In this document: in pieces, positions 18,857 through 30,639 of the stretch
How the letters are laid out: the number at the start of each line of letters is the position of its first letter
Numbering within the stretch: the stretch's first letter is position 1
Source: Cladocopium goreaui
Lineage: Eukaryota; Sar; Dinophyceae; Suessiales; Symbiodiniaceae
Direction of reading: 5' to 3'
Assembly (NCBI GenBank): GCA_947184155.2
Contig: CAMXCT020001085.1
Coordinates: 62,001-126,000, forward strand
Length of the DNA stretch: 64,000 nt
The notes under the pieces: model-generated
The model's input: only the letters and a program-made list of their open reading frames with translations
What the model was told of the DNA's origin: nothing
The model's database searches: none
Program-made: the position numbers and the translations under genes

Positions 18857-19401
18857 TTATATTTTTCATGTTTGCATATGACTTCCATTCCATTTTGAAT
18901 GTTTCCATGCGCTGGCTGTGCATGAACCTTTTTCGAATGCACCTTCTTGTCGACCAGGCCGCCACAGCATCCTCTGAGAGCTTGGCGCTCAGCATTTGTT
19001 TTACGCCAGATACGCATGGAATCCTGTCAGGAATCCTTTGGGAGCCGCTCTGCCTTGGTCATGCCAAGGCCAAGACACCACAGCGGATGGCAAATCTGTC
19101 GAGAAGAAGAACAGGTTGGGCAGCGGGCTCAAAGCCGGATGTGTTGCCAGCAGAGGAGGTTGACGTTTGTCCGGGTCACAGTGTAGTAAGGATTACCACT
19201 TCTCCCGTCTCCACCTGTCCAGCTCAGCGGTTGCTGTTTCTTCCTGGTACAGCTCATGTCACTTTGAATCTGAAATTCCATAGAAAAATATGCAGTTCTC
19301 TGAAGATATCACGACACCTGTTTTTTGTACCCTGACAACATGGCATAGTTCAATGTGATTTGAAGCAATGTGTAAGAACATTTGTCACCTTTGTCACCCA
19401 G

Positions 19402-19745
19402 GCCGGACGGAGCTGCACAATGCCGTGTGCAGCGGTGACAAAGACCACGTCCAGCAGCTCCTGAAAAATCGTGCGTCTGTTGATGCCACGGACGGAAGTG
19501 GTCCGAAACTTAGAGCAAACAGAATTGCCAGGTGTTGTTCTTGAGAAATTCAAAGCTTCCATGATCCAATCCAGTGACAGTTGAGAAGGGCACAGCAGCA
19601 CCTTTTCGTGTTATTTTCTTAGGCTTTCCGGCGGCGCTGAGGCCGGACACCACTACACTTGGCCGCCAGTGAGCTCTCGGAACCGGCCAAAATCGTCGAG
19701 CTACTGCTGGAGGCCAGGGCCAGGACTGAGGCTGAAGACCTCAGC
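19402..19745 (+). CDS. Two ankyrin-repeat exons
   Basis: Exon 1 (19402-19500) is exactly 99 bp, one 33-residue ankyrin repeat: RTELHNAVCSGDKDHVQQLL, then KNRASVDATDGSG. It is flanked by AG upstream and a GT donor at 19501. Exon 2 starts at 19642 after AG and continues in phase as RTPLHLAASELSEPAKIVEL, then LLEARARTEAEDLSG, with a probable GC donor near 19746. The split glycine codon (G|GC) joins the two exons perfectly to give GRTPLHLAA. Ankyrin repeats bind other proteins; the partner is unknown. Later exons may be at 26.5-27.5 kb, or this may be a separate gene. Confidence 0.6.
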
Positions 19746-20222
19746 GGCCCGGAGCCGAGCTCTTCACATAGAATATGTGAATGCGTATGATCTGAGCCCT
19801 CGGATCCAACTGAATTTTCGAGAGTAGATTCAGTCTGAGAGCTTTCAATTTCAGTACGTATATTGACACAGCCTTGTCATATTGATTTGGAAAGGTTTGA
19901 GGTCTTCTGTCAACTTGCGCATTTCTGGCGTTTGATGTCAAACTTGCCGCTAAGGTTTCACTCCCTTGAATTTGGCTTGCGATTCGAAATGCAAGGAAGC
20001 GGTGGCTGTTCTGCAGAGCGCCGCTCCTTGACTGGAAAAGAATCACCTGTTATATTTTTTGCAATTGCCATTGAATTTGGTCGAGTCTAGCCATGAGATG
20101 TGCAATGTAGATGTGCGCCCAATCTTTATTGTGCCATTCTTTTTTATTTTGAATGATGTTTATTATTCTTTACATGTTTTTCGAATTTTGCGTGCGGGAC
20201 GGTTTCGTGGAGTACGGAGGAT

Positions 20223-20597
20223 ATGTTAGGTATGCCAGGGTGGAGCCAAGATAGCATAGCATGCCACAGGATGGAAATTCAAAAGGCACCACACTGCAAC
20301 TTCACAGGGCAAATCAGAGGAAAGCAGGAAAACTGTAGTAAGTTTGCTCCCAAGATACTTTGGTGTTCCATTTTGTGCTCAAGATTCAGAGCGCTTCTCA
20401 CTTGTATTCCGAGTGGCTGCTGCACCAAGGAGGGCTTATCGAAAGTTGCAGAAGGGATGACAGAAGGTCAGATCGTGACAGAGGCGGTGAAGAGTTTGTT
20501 TGTTGAAAAAACTGTCAGCTTTTGGATCGACCCGATCAAATTTGATAATTTCATTTCTCTGCTTGAGCATGTGACTGCATCAAGATCTGAAGTATAA
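20223..20597 (+). CDS. Possible terminal exon, unknown
   Basis: The protein-like part is the last 55 residues, including EGMTEGQIVTEAVKSL and WIDPIKFDNFISLLEH, ending at TAA (20595-20597). The beginning of the open frame is probably intron. No family is recognised. It lies between the ankyrin exons and the next gene on the same strand. Confidence 0.35.
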   Translation: MLGMPGWSQDSIACHRMEIQKAPHCNFTGQIRGKQENCSKFAPKILWCSILCSRFRALLTCIPSGCCTKEGLSKVAEGMTEGQIVTEAVKSLFVEKTVSFWIDPIKFDNFISLLEHVTASRSEV

Positions 20598-20774
20598 TTA
20601 TTTGTGAATACTTTTGATCTCTTTGCATCTTCCACTTGAGCCAAGTTTGTTTTGGTGCTGCTTCGCACATGCACTATTCCATCAGGGTTGGCAAATCCAA
20701 ATGTACATGGAGTCAGTAGCAATAGACCGTGTCCGAAGGCGCCGCTGGATGTCCTGCACTTCTTGCCGAAGCAC

Positions 20775-21455
20775 ATGCCAGCCGTGGCCTCCGATGCGAA
20801 TGAAATCACCTTCGAGGGAAACATCATGCCTGGCGCACTGCAATGCTGGACGTCGTTCCCTGGCAAATTCAAGGCTGGATGGGATGCGCTGGTGAACGTG
20901 CCAGCTTTTGGCGACAGTGTTGCATGCGTTTTCTTGTGCGATTCCCAGTCTGGCCTTGGGGAGCACAAGAAAGATCCAAAAGGTGATGGCAAAAAATGCT
21001 ATTGCTACCGGATTTATGGAGAGCGAGCAGATGCAGAGTACAAGAAGTTTGGATATATCATCTATGTACAGAAGAAGTATTCAGAATGCAGTGATCTGGA
21101 GAGAAGCAAGCTGGAGCAGACGGCCAACGCCATGGATGCAGAGCTTGTTTTTGAAGATGATGACAGCAGCACGAGGGACACAAAGGAGAAGCGGGCCAAG
21201 GAAAAGTTTGCCCAAAAGAAGACCGCAGCATTTGGCTGCAGTTGGTACGATTTGTGGTTCCAACGTGTGAGAGAAGCAGTACAACGAGGCCAACGGCTAA
21301 AAGTCGTGTTTTTTCCTGGTGAAGTGATGAAAGGCAGAGTTGACATGGATGCACTGGCCACAGATGACCTCTGGGATGGTGTTGGGCTTGGAACGTCCCA
21401 GAAATGCGAGGTTGCCACACTTGAGGCACAGGTTGAAAAAGTCTTAAAGCGTTAG
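20775..21455 (+). CDS. Unknown 226-residue protein
   Basis: The most plausible start is ATG 20775 (MPAVASDANEITFEG). The open frame extends further upstream to 20652 with a less protein-like composition. It has regular soluble-protein composition, with an aromatic/Cys core (CWTSFPGKFKAGWDAL; CYCYRIYGER), a charged helical middle (SSTRDTKEKRAKEKFAQKK), and a C-terminal segment with WYDLWFQRVREAVQRGQ and FFPGEVMKGR. It ends VEKVLKR and TAG. I do not recognise the family. It may be a separate gene, or a 5' part of the helicase gene 0.9 kb downstream. Confidence 0.55.
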   Translation: MPAVASDANEITFEGNIMPGALQCWTSFPGKFKAGWDALVNVPAFGDSVACVFLCDSQSGLGEHKKDPKGDGKKCYCYRIYGERADAEYKKFGYIIYVQKKYSECSDLERSKLEQTANAMDAELVFEDDDSSTRDTKEKRAKEKFAQKKTAAFGCSWYDLWFQRVREAVQRGQRLKVVFFPGEVMKGRVDMDALATDDLWDGVGLGTSQKCEVATLEAQVEKVLKR

Positions 21456-22378
21456 CCTTTCTTGATGGATTCTATTGCCCTGGACATCCCTGGCCTCAGC
21501 AGTTTGATGTTTCAAGAGTTTCAAGGCACCAATTCTTGACAGGGGATATTGTGGTGCTGTTCTGTACCCGACAAGATTTGACATGATTTCACCAGTAGAA
21601 CTCTTCAGAATCAGTTCTCCAGGGTCTCCGACACAGAAGGTATATAGTTAGTTAAGTTAGTTATAGAATAGCCACCCGCAGTTTGCAACACTTTCTTTTT
21701 GGGGATGGAAACCTCATGAAAAAAACAACGCCGTGTGCCAACATTTGAACTTGCTCGTAGTCAGAGTCTTTTTGGAGGTTGCTGAAACCAAACTTGGACA
21801 TATTGCTGCCTTTTTTCTTGGAATATCTTGGAATCGATACACCTGAAAAACGTAGCGGTGAATTGTGGACAATTCAGCCGACTTTACTATTTGCTTTGAG
21901 GTAGCCGTGCTTTTTGTAAAATAACTCGAGGCTCTGGGTCAAGGCTTGACATTGCTGGTATGTATCAATTTGGTAGCAAAACAATGCAAGATATATTTCA
22001 TCATATTTCTCTTGATAGCGTGGAATGTTGGACATGACACATGGTGTATCAGTTTAGCCGATTAACCCATCTTCCCCGAGCGCCCACAAGGTAGGGAACA
22101 CCATTTTAGCGCATCTGGGCTCCACTCTCTCATTTTTTCATGTTGATTTCGACCGGGAAGAGGGATGAACCACGTGGTCTTCAGTTTCTAAACGTGATGT
22201 TTGTGAATAATGCCGCTAAAAGGGTTCCTCACGGCAAAAGTTTGTAGCCTTTCTGAACTTCTGAACTCATTAATTACGATTTGTGTCAGAGGTGTGTTGG
22301 GTGATTTGCCCTGAAGAGGCTGTGATTCTGTAGGCAGCCCAACCGGTACCTTCCTTTCAAACTTTGTTATTTACTACA
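21456..22378. other. Intergenic or intronic stretch, no gene seen
   Basis: AT-rich sequence without long protein-like frames. It contains a short tagttaagttagttata-type repeat near 21643-21665. It separates the unknown ORF from the helicase exons. Confidence 0.5.
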
Positions 22379-24430
22379 GGGACCCCAAGGTATTTCGCAT
22401 CTTCCACAGCCTGCAGGCAATGAGGAAGGAAACTGGCGATCCCAAATGGGACTACGATCCAGTGGATGTGACCGATTTCCTCATTTCACAGTTCAAGGAA
22501 GGTGATTTGGTGGAAGCGTTGGACGCGGACAGCCGGCGTTGGCGCAAAGGCTGCATCCTGAAGGTTTCGCGAAGCAGGATGACGAAGGATAACAGGCCGG
22601 TGTTGAACTCGTAGGTTTTTGGACCCCAAAGTCTTGCAGTGTAGAAACCAATGTCACGGAACGGAGTTTTTCGAAGTTGGGATTCGACTTGTTGGTTACC
22701 AAGTTGATCTTTGAAATGTTTTTCAATCTTGTGGTAAATTGTCGTCCAATTTTGGCAGGCACACCGTGCGACACACCTGGAACATGATCTGCAACTGGTC
22801 CGGGACAGAGTTCCAGTCAGAGCATCTGAGGCCTTTGGTGCAACATACCAACGGCTTTGAGGCCATACTGCAAGGGTTCCAGGATAAGAAGATGCTGCGG
22901 TCTCTGGAGGAATTCTTCAGTGTTCAGGTGAAGCAGGTGCAGCGATCTTGGTCCAATGGGAGGCATTCCATAGCAGTGGATGTGAACATCACCAACCTTA
23001 GGCAAGCCCACAGCTTAAGGGACAAGGTCCTGAGCGGAGATTTGGATCTAAAGATCAATGATATTTTGTCCATACAGTGGCAAGTAGGAATTGATAAGAG
23101 CGCTTTCTTGACCTTCTATGAGAGATCCCTTCTGTCATTGACGGATCTGACAAAGCATCAGAACGAAGTTCTCGAAGAGCTCAGAGATGCAGGTACTCAT
23201 GAGCAAGGTGTCATTCACCTGTCTGCAGCGGCTGGTGCCGGGAAGACCTTCATAGCGGTGAAGTGGGTCTTAGAGCATCTCAGAATGTCCTCGGGAAAGG
23301 TGATGTACATTGCACCCAACAAGGCCCTCGTGTTGCATTTCATTCGGTGGCTATTGGCCTTTGCACATGCAGACAGGGACTCATCATCAAGATACTTCTC
23401 AAGACTCCTGGTATGGTATGAGCCCTACGATCGAGTACGAGTGCCTGTCATCAATGGCAACCAGATCCTTTTCGAGTCAGCCACAGTTGAGCTGGAACTA
23501 TGTCAAGTCAAAGTACTTGACGAAGCGCATTGCATTTTTTGCGCGGACACGGACTCACTGATCCAAGACCGCTTGAAAAGCTACAGTGCGAGAAGCACAG
23601 TGCTGCTGTCTGACCTGTCCCAAGGTTCGACCGCATTTTCAGTTGATCGACACTATCCCAACAGGCGTTCAGTCAAACTCATAGAAGTCGTTCGAAGCAC
23701 GCAGCGCATTGTTGCAGGAGCATTGAATTTTCGACTTGGCGAATCACGTAATGAGAATGTTGACAGCTTGGGGACACATGGGCCACCGATCAAAACCTTT
23801 TTATTTGAAGTCCAGGCAGAACAAGACAAGATGGAAGAGTATGCCAAGCATACTATTGCAGCCATCAACTATGTTCTTTGCCACTTTCCAAGCATAAACC
23901 TGAACAATAGAATTGCTCTGCTAGTGAAGGACAATGATGTCCTCGGATCCTTGAGTGGAAAACTCCGACGCCACCTTCAGCACAAGTTTGCCAAGCGATA
24001 TTGCTTGGTGTCGTATGAGACATCCCTGAATTTATTACCTAGCCACTTGAGCATTGGAGCATCTGCACAAGGTGTGCAACAAGAGCAACAGATCATTTTG
24101 GACACTGTCAAGAATGCCAAAGGTTTGGAAAACCTCATCGTGATCTCAATTGGGCTTGATGCCCCCATTCAGGGTGGTTACGAAGATGGCGCTACAAGAT
24201 CCTTACTATACCAAGGCATCACAAGAGCACAGCTGGCTTCAATGATCGTAAATGAGTTTATGCCAGATGGCTGGCTGGCTTTCCTGGGTTGTTTGAGGCT
24301 CAGCAAGGACACTTTCGATAAAAAGGCGGCCTTTGCTGAGACTGACAAAGGAGCAGCTGCTGCCATGCTCAAGGTGAAAGACAGTCGACGGGAGGTGCTT
24401 TGGACTGAATTAATCATCGGGAACTGCTGA
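22379..24430 (+). CDS. SF1-type helicase/ATPase-like gene (at least two exons)
   Basis: Exon A (about 22380-22610) follows a TACAG acceptor and encodes GDLVEALDADSRRWRKGCIL, a Tudor/Agenet-like strand pattern. A donor lies at about 22611, and an acceptor at 22757-22758 restores the frame (S codon split TC|G). Exon B runs from 22759 to 24430. Counted from the open frame at 22739, the Walker A AAGAGKTF is near residues 163-170, a Walker B DEAH-like VLDEAHC near 258-264, a motif V-like TVKNAKGLENLIV near 455 and a motif VI-like YQGITRAQ near 490. The order and motifs fit superfamily 1 helicases or UvrD-like ATPases of the kind with a KGLE motif. The substrate, DNA or RNA, is unknown. It ends ELIIGNC and TGA. 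The 5' end of the gene is not identified. Confidence 0.72.
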
Positions 24431-26519
24431 GACTCAGCGGGACTCCCCAACACGATCCAACAAGATTAGTTGAAAAGCATCACAACCATAACTTCAATCT
24501 ACTGAACGACTGTCGCAGCAGAGACAAGAGCATCCCCGGGCAGTTTGTGATCCTTGATGTGACCATACGGTCTTTCACATGGGTTGAAGTTTCAAAACCG
24601 CTTGGCGTCAAACAAGAACAGATATAGATTATTTGACCATATTTGACCATGCCAATTGCAAAAGATTCGTTAAGACAGGGCACGGTGGTTTCTGGCATGA
24701 TGGTTCACTGGCAAATGTCATCCACTCCAGTCGCAAAGCTTGCAAGGTTGCCGAGGCCGCCAAGACCTTAGAAGAGGCCTGTTGTCCGCTCTTCTAGGAT
24801 GTTCCATTTCAACTGTTAGTCTTGTGGTCGCAAAAAATCTGGTGTCCTTAAGGATGCCTTCGATTATTTGGCAAGATCCATAAAATGAAATGAAATTATC
24901 TACTTAAAAACCTAGAGCGGTGGGTGAGCTCCACAGAGCAATCAAACCAGATAAAGTAACTTGCCAATGGCATTGCACAATGCACAACAGTGCTGCCACA
25001 ATCACTGCATTTGAGAAGGCGTTGGCAACACCTTTTTCCTAGTTTGAGCGCATCTAGTTCTGCTCAGAGTCGCTGGATTTTGAATATCGAATTTGCCAAA
25101 AAGCTGTGAAGGCCCCCGTTTTGCTAGACCTTGCAGCAAACTCCAACTGTTTCATCTCTTTCACTACAACGGGTATCGCAAAGTAATACATCACATGATT
25201 CATGATTCATCATGCGTAGGCTCTGGGGGCAAATCCTTAACAGATTCAGCTTCTCAGTCGCTTATATGATATAAATTAACCGACAAGATGAAGTGTTGAT
25301 TTTGCTTTGCAATAGCAGTTCCTTGATTGAAGATCCTGGCTAAAGTGGCACAATGCTTATTATCTGTTTGAACCTTGTGATTCAACAGTTTGCATTCCCG
25401 TGGGTGAAATTCGTTCTCCAGTGGTCGGAGTAGCTGGGCGAAAATCAACAAGTAGCACGTTGGCTCCTGCCTCCCCATCCACCTTTCCACAGGAACCTGC
25501 AGCAAACATCTCTGTGGCCCTGACCTTGGAAGATTAGAGTGGGTTGATCCGAAAATTGGGGATGTAGGATGCCAAATTTTCTTTTGTAATGAGAAAATGC
25601 TGATCCATCATGGGATTTGGGGTGCCTTTTTTTCTCGGACCTGCCTAACAGTTGTGAGTTCCACAGCTGCGTGTCGCGATCTTGTCATTGCGGCTCAGGA
25701 ACCAGAAATAGCCACGCAGGCGAGGGGAACACGCTTTATTGAGAGTAAAAACGTCAAGTGAATTTCTGGTTTTGTCCTCATCAGGTCACATGTTGTACCG
25801 TGCAGCGCCGTATTATGCCATGAGAGTCATGTCCAGAGTCAGCTTGAATCGTTTTGATCTATGTTTTGGTATGATTTGGTTCTTGAACAATGCTGCTCAT
25901 GGGGGGATTGATGCAGGAGCCCGCAGTGGTTAAAGTGCTCCCAACTTCTGTGTGGGACACGGACGACAACACGATCAAAGCCAAGATCACGACACTGAAA
26001 TTTGATCCACGGTTCACTCAGGACGCGTCGCAGTGTCATCAGCATCATGCATTGCAATAGCAGACGAAATCTTTATAAATCTTCAAAGTGTGCGTTACTT
26101 TGCCTTAAGTCTATGATAGGTCATTGCTTTAAAGTTCCCTGAAGTTTTTCATGGCAACATCCATAAGTGCGTAAACCATGTCGAGAGCTGTGACACCAGG
26201 AAGATTCGGAAGATCCAGAACAAGTCGAAGCCGACGAAGCGGCAGCGGCGAAATGTCTGGGCCTTAGTCCTTACTGACTAAAGATAGAACTTGATGCTAC
26301 CTCAGGCAGAAGATCTAGAAGTAAATTTGAAGTTGCACTTCAAGTACCATGACATTGAACATCAGGAACTTCAAAGTTCAATAAGTTCAGGTTTCTAACT
26401 GATTCAATCGAATTTCAATAGTAGCAGACTTACCAGACTTGGACTACAGTAAACAGATGTAATCAGAAAGATCAAAGGAAAAAAAGGAAAAAAAAGGAAA
26501 AAAAAACATCGTCATTTCG
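24431..26519. other. Long stretch without recognised gene
   Basis: No frame here has convincing composition. It may be intergenic, or intron between the 19.4-kb and 26.5-kb ankyrin exons. Confidence 0.45.
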
Positions 26520-26529
26520 GTTTCATTCC

Positions 26530-27485
26530 TCCGCGCGCCGAGACGACGACATCGCCGACGCGGCGCTCAACGGCGACCTCCCGGCCGTCCGGGGCCACCT
26601 GCGCCGCGACGGCGGCAGCCTGGACCGACTCTTCGGTGAGGACGGCGTGGCAGCGCTGCACCGCGCAGCCATCCGCGGCCACCGGGCGGTCGTGGAGTTC
26701 CTCGTGGCGAAGGGCGCCGCCGTGGACGTCCTGACCGGCGACGGCCTCGGCCGCGGGGAGCTCAGCGATCGCCGGTCACGGCGCCGCCGGGCGCCACTCC
26801 GCCGGTGCTGAGGTGCCACTCCGCTGCATCTTGCAGCAGTGAACGGCCACGTGGAGTGCGCCCAGCAGCTGCTGGCAGCGAAGGCCTCAGTGGAAATCAA
26901 AGACATCACCGGCTGGGGGCCTCAGCCGATGTCCCGTTTTTGAAGACCCTTTTTTTTCACCGGCAATTACAATAATTAACAGATTAATTAACAATCAATA
27001 ACAAACATAACAGATATATATTATATAACAGATATAACAGGTGCAGTTCAACGAATGTGGCATGTCTCAATGACTTATGACACATCTTTGAAGTTTTTAA
27101 TTTTGTTTTCAACTCCAGCATGCGATTTCACTGGATTTATCATCTCAGGTTCCCATCTTCAAAGTTGCCTTGAAATTCAAGAGCCGTGATTTTGGGGCGT
27201 GCGTCTGTTGAAAAAAATCAGGGTTTAGAGATGTTTAGAGTTCATCCATGTCTTTGACATCCGTGTGAGCCAAATGAGAAGAATGAAACAGCGCTTTCCA
27301 CACATGGTTTCCACACGTCAAATTCGGCAGTCCGCGCGGCGATCAAGTGAAATGATATTGGAAAGGGTCACTTCGAATGTCAGCTGTGGATCCCAGGCAG
27401 AACACCCTTGGATCTCGCAAGAAATTGGGGACGCACAGAAGTGGTCAACCTGCTGATGGGCACAGCCTCTTGGCTGCACGGGTGA
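26530..27485 (+). CDS. Ankyrin-repeat exons, GC-rich, with an in-frame TGA
   Basis: The segment 26530-26914 is strikingly GC-rich compared with its flanks. It encodes DDIADAALNGDLPAVRGHL, then VAALHRAAIRGHRAVVEFLV, then after an 18-residue non-ankyrin insert and a TGA at 26809-26811, GATPLHLAAVNGHVECAQQL. The insert sits between DGLG and ATPLHLA, so a small intron, or a mutation, explains it. The segment ends in DITG at a GC donor (26914|). The last exon starts at 27397 after AG and reads RTPLDLARNWGRTEVVNLLM, then GTASWLHG and TGA (27483-27485). The split codon G|GC is the same phase as the 19.4-kb exons. It is a protein-interaction module with unknown partner. Confidence 0.6.
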
Positions 27486-29508
27486 GGCTCAATGCAGTGA
27501 CCCAATGGCATAGCAGGTGGGAATATCCATGGGTGAAACATGGTGAAACTGCTGGCATTGGTGGGAATGAAAACACGAAAGGCGTAGGGATAGTGTGAGT
27601 CGGTACCAGGGATGTTTACGCATCCGAGTGTGGACACATGACCCATAAGATCCATGAAGCCTAAACACATTGCCAAATCATCACATGCCACCGGCCAACA
27701 GGCCAACAATTGAGCACAAGTGAACCACGAATTTGATTGAATCTGCAGAATTGATTCGGCGAGAACACATCAGATTATCAGATTATGCATGGACAGAACA
27801 GAACAGGTATGTTTATTTTTTGCGTTTGACTTTCTTCAGCACTACATGGCCTAAAGGCCACCGATTGGCACGCACAGGAGTAGGCATTTGTTTGATGTTT
27901 CTTCTGTCCATATCGATTTTTGGGGTTGAATAATTTTGAGCCCCAGATGTTGTTTGCACATTTGCTGCGCCCAAGGCATGAAATATAAGGCCTGGCACCG
28001 AGAATAGCTCTTCTGGTGTCTCATGTGCCAGTCAGTCTTTGCTGGTAATGTTAGTTAATAAAGAATTATAAAGAACTGGAGCGATCATCAAAACATTCAC
28101 GGGAATGATAAACATGGCTAGGGCTAGCAAGCAGCTCCTACTTGCTTGTGAGGAGCTTTGTTTCATTGTTAATTAGCAAACGTGCGAAACTTGATGAACA
28201 TTGCAAGCACCAAAACTTTGACTGCTGGGCTTATAACAACATGCTGGGTATCTTTAAACATTAATCAGTTGTCCTTGGCAGCAAGATCTCTCCAATGCAG
28301 ATTCCTATCCATATACAGTTATACATCTTTGTAAATTGTTTTGGTGCAAGAAATGTTAGACATGTCGGCGAGTGTCTGACAACATGAAGTTTGTGGGAAA
28401 ACATCTCCAGTCACCTGCTTCGCCTCCCGTTTTCGCAGGTTTGGTATAGTGATTCCGGCATGCTTCAATTTCGGGCCAAAGTTGCCCTTTGAGCGCATCT
28501 TGTGAAACGATCAAAGATGTGCCGTTTAACGCCGTTGGGTTCACAGGATGTGGATTAAAATTTTGTCCCCGCAAAGTTGGGGCTTTCGATGGTTTAATTT
28601 TTTTTTTATGAATTCAACGCGGAAACCAGAACCTAAAATGATGAACATGTGTGATTGCATGGGGTTTCTCTCTATCTCAGTTTGGGATCAGGATTGAGCT
28701 TAGCAAGTGGCTGGAATCTCTGCTGTGCAGCCATTAGTTGTATGACATCACACCGCTCCTTCCTGTTTGTGGTGGATTGTTATGTTCAATTGTTTAATTC
28801 TCTTGTCTTTCAATGTGATGACATGGTGAGCAAATGTCGTGAAATGACTTCTAGGTCCAAACCATGATTTGAGGTGGCAACTCAAGTAATTAGTTTTGTT
28901 TCCAGCGGAAGAACAATCCACTACCCCCAAAGGTGGTAGATATTTTTCAGGTAGTCTTGGAATACAGCTTCCCCGACTGTTCGGCGATGGCCCCATGATC
29001 GCAGGCAAGACGTATCGGGTCTTGTATCGATTCCTTTGCGTTGACTGTATTATGCTGCAGTCAAGTTTCACCTGGGATGAAATTGCCTTTGAACATGTGC
29101 AATGCGTAATCGATGACACTGGTTTCAGGTTCAAAGCAACATCAGGGAGTGAAACGCACCATGTTAAAGATGAACACTCGTGCCACCCATCAACGTTTCT
29201 TGATGAGGAAGATACAGATATTCCTCAGTGCGTCGGGAGTTCATTTTAGTTGCTTACTACTTTCAACTGTCAAGCAGCAATTTCAAGAGCACAGGGTTTG
29301 ATTCGGTCGTTGGAAGAAGGGGACATTTTACAGCTACAGTTTCACCATTCTGTGGGGATTCCCGTTGCGCAATACATGCATACAATCTGGTGTCACAGGT
29401 GTGCAAGGCCATCGTGAAGTAATCTACCAATCTGGCAGGTAGCGACTTCCAAAAAATTACTTTACTTCGTGTGATCCCCACCATGACATTTATACATTTT
29501 CTTACTGG
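27486..29508. other. No gene recognised
   Basis: AT-rich sequence with scattered short open frames. The frame at 28896-29249 is the longest but has no recognisable motif and no clear exon borders. Confidence 0.45.
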
Positions 29509-30005
29509 CAAATCTTCTGGCATTCTATCTGACATATCTTCTGACATTCTATTTGACATTCTATCTGGCATATCTTCTGGCATATGATCTGGCATATCTT
29601 CTGGCATATCTTCTGGCATTCTATCTGGCAAATCTTCTGGCATTCTATCTGGCATATCTTCTGGCACTCTATCTGACATATCTTCTGGCATTCAATCTGG
29701 CATTCTATCTGGCATATCTTCTGGCATATATTCTGACATATCTTCTGGCATTCTATCTGACATATCTTCTGGCATATATTCTGACATATCTTCTGGCATA
29801 TCTTCTGGCATATCTTCTGGCATATCTATATCTGGCATATCTTCTGGCATATTTTCTGGCATTCTATCTGGCAAATCTTCTGGCATTCTATCTGGCATTC
29901 TATCTGGCATATCTTCTGGCATATTATCTGGCATTCTATCTGGCATATCTTCTGGCATATCTTCTGGCATATCTTCTGACATTCTTTCTGACATTCTTTC
30001 TAACT
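29509..30005. repeat. Array of ctggcatatct / ctggcattct units
   Basis: About 500 bases of imperfect 10-15-bp units (cttctggcat, atctggcata). Both strands stay open, giving periodic Met-Pro-Glu-Asp-Met on minus and Leu-Ala-Tyr on plus. The periodicity explains the open frames; they are not supported as genes. Confidence 0.9.
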
Positions 30006-30019
30006 TTCTTCTGCACATT

Positions 30020-30280
30020 CTTTGTCCGAGCAGGGAACACTGGGCGTATGGTCGTGGTTGAGGTCCGGCAGGGAACACTGGGCGTGGATGGTCGTGGTTG
30101 AGGTCCGGCAGGGAACACTGGGCGTGGATGGTCGTGGTTGAGGTCCGGCAGGGAACACTGGGCGCGGATGGTCGTGGTTGAGGTCCGGCAGGGAACACTG
30201 GGCGTGGATGGTCGTGGTTGAGGTCCGGCAGGGAACACTGGGCGTGGATGGTCGTGGTTGAGGTCCGGCAGAGAACACTG
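30020..30280. repeat. 40-bp minisatellite, about six copies
   Basis: A 40-bp unit containing gggaacactgggcgtggatg followed by gtcgtggttgaggtccggca repeats head to tail. The first copy lacks two bases, one copy has a t-to-c change, and the last is diverged. Copies are nearly identical, which indicates recent expansion. It adjoins the decamer array on one side and a purine tract on the other. Confidence 0.95.
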
Positions 30281-30297
30281 TGGATCGCGGGTCGCAG

Positions 30298-30434
30298 TTG
30301 AGCAAGGACGACGAGGACGACGAGGAGGAGGAGGAGAGGAGGACGAGGCAGGACGAGGCGGAGGAGGAGGAGAAGGAGGAGGAGAAGGAGGAGGAGGAGG
30401 ACGAGGAGGAGGACGAGGAGGAGGACGAGGAGGC
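30298..30434. repeat. Homopurine (gag/gac)n tract
   Basis: Roughly 135 bases almost entirely purine on the plus strand, built from gag, gac and aag triplets. It can adopt triplex (H-DNA) structure. The Glu/Asp-rich plus-strand frame and the minus Pro/Ser/Leu frames are composition artefacts. Confidence 0.9.
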
Positions 30435-30639
30435 AACTGACATAAAATCTAACAACCCTCACCTGGAAAAACATGTCAACCTGCATGGGTCCTGTGAGAC
30501 ATTACTTACAAGAATACCATTTTATTTCACGAAGAAGGGCCGTTTCTGCCCTGGCGCTCCAAACTACTCTCGGAAGATGTTGGGGACCCAAAAACCAACT
30601 ACTAGCGTCTCAGAAGGTGCTTGGAACTGCAGGGTCGGG

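Noticed and set aside
29553..30486. Long open frames on both strands through the 29.5-30.4 kb repeats
   Set aside because: The frames are open because of repeat periodicity. Translations are monotonous and differ only by frame.
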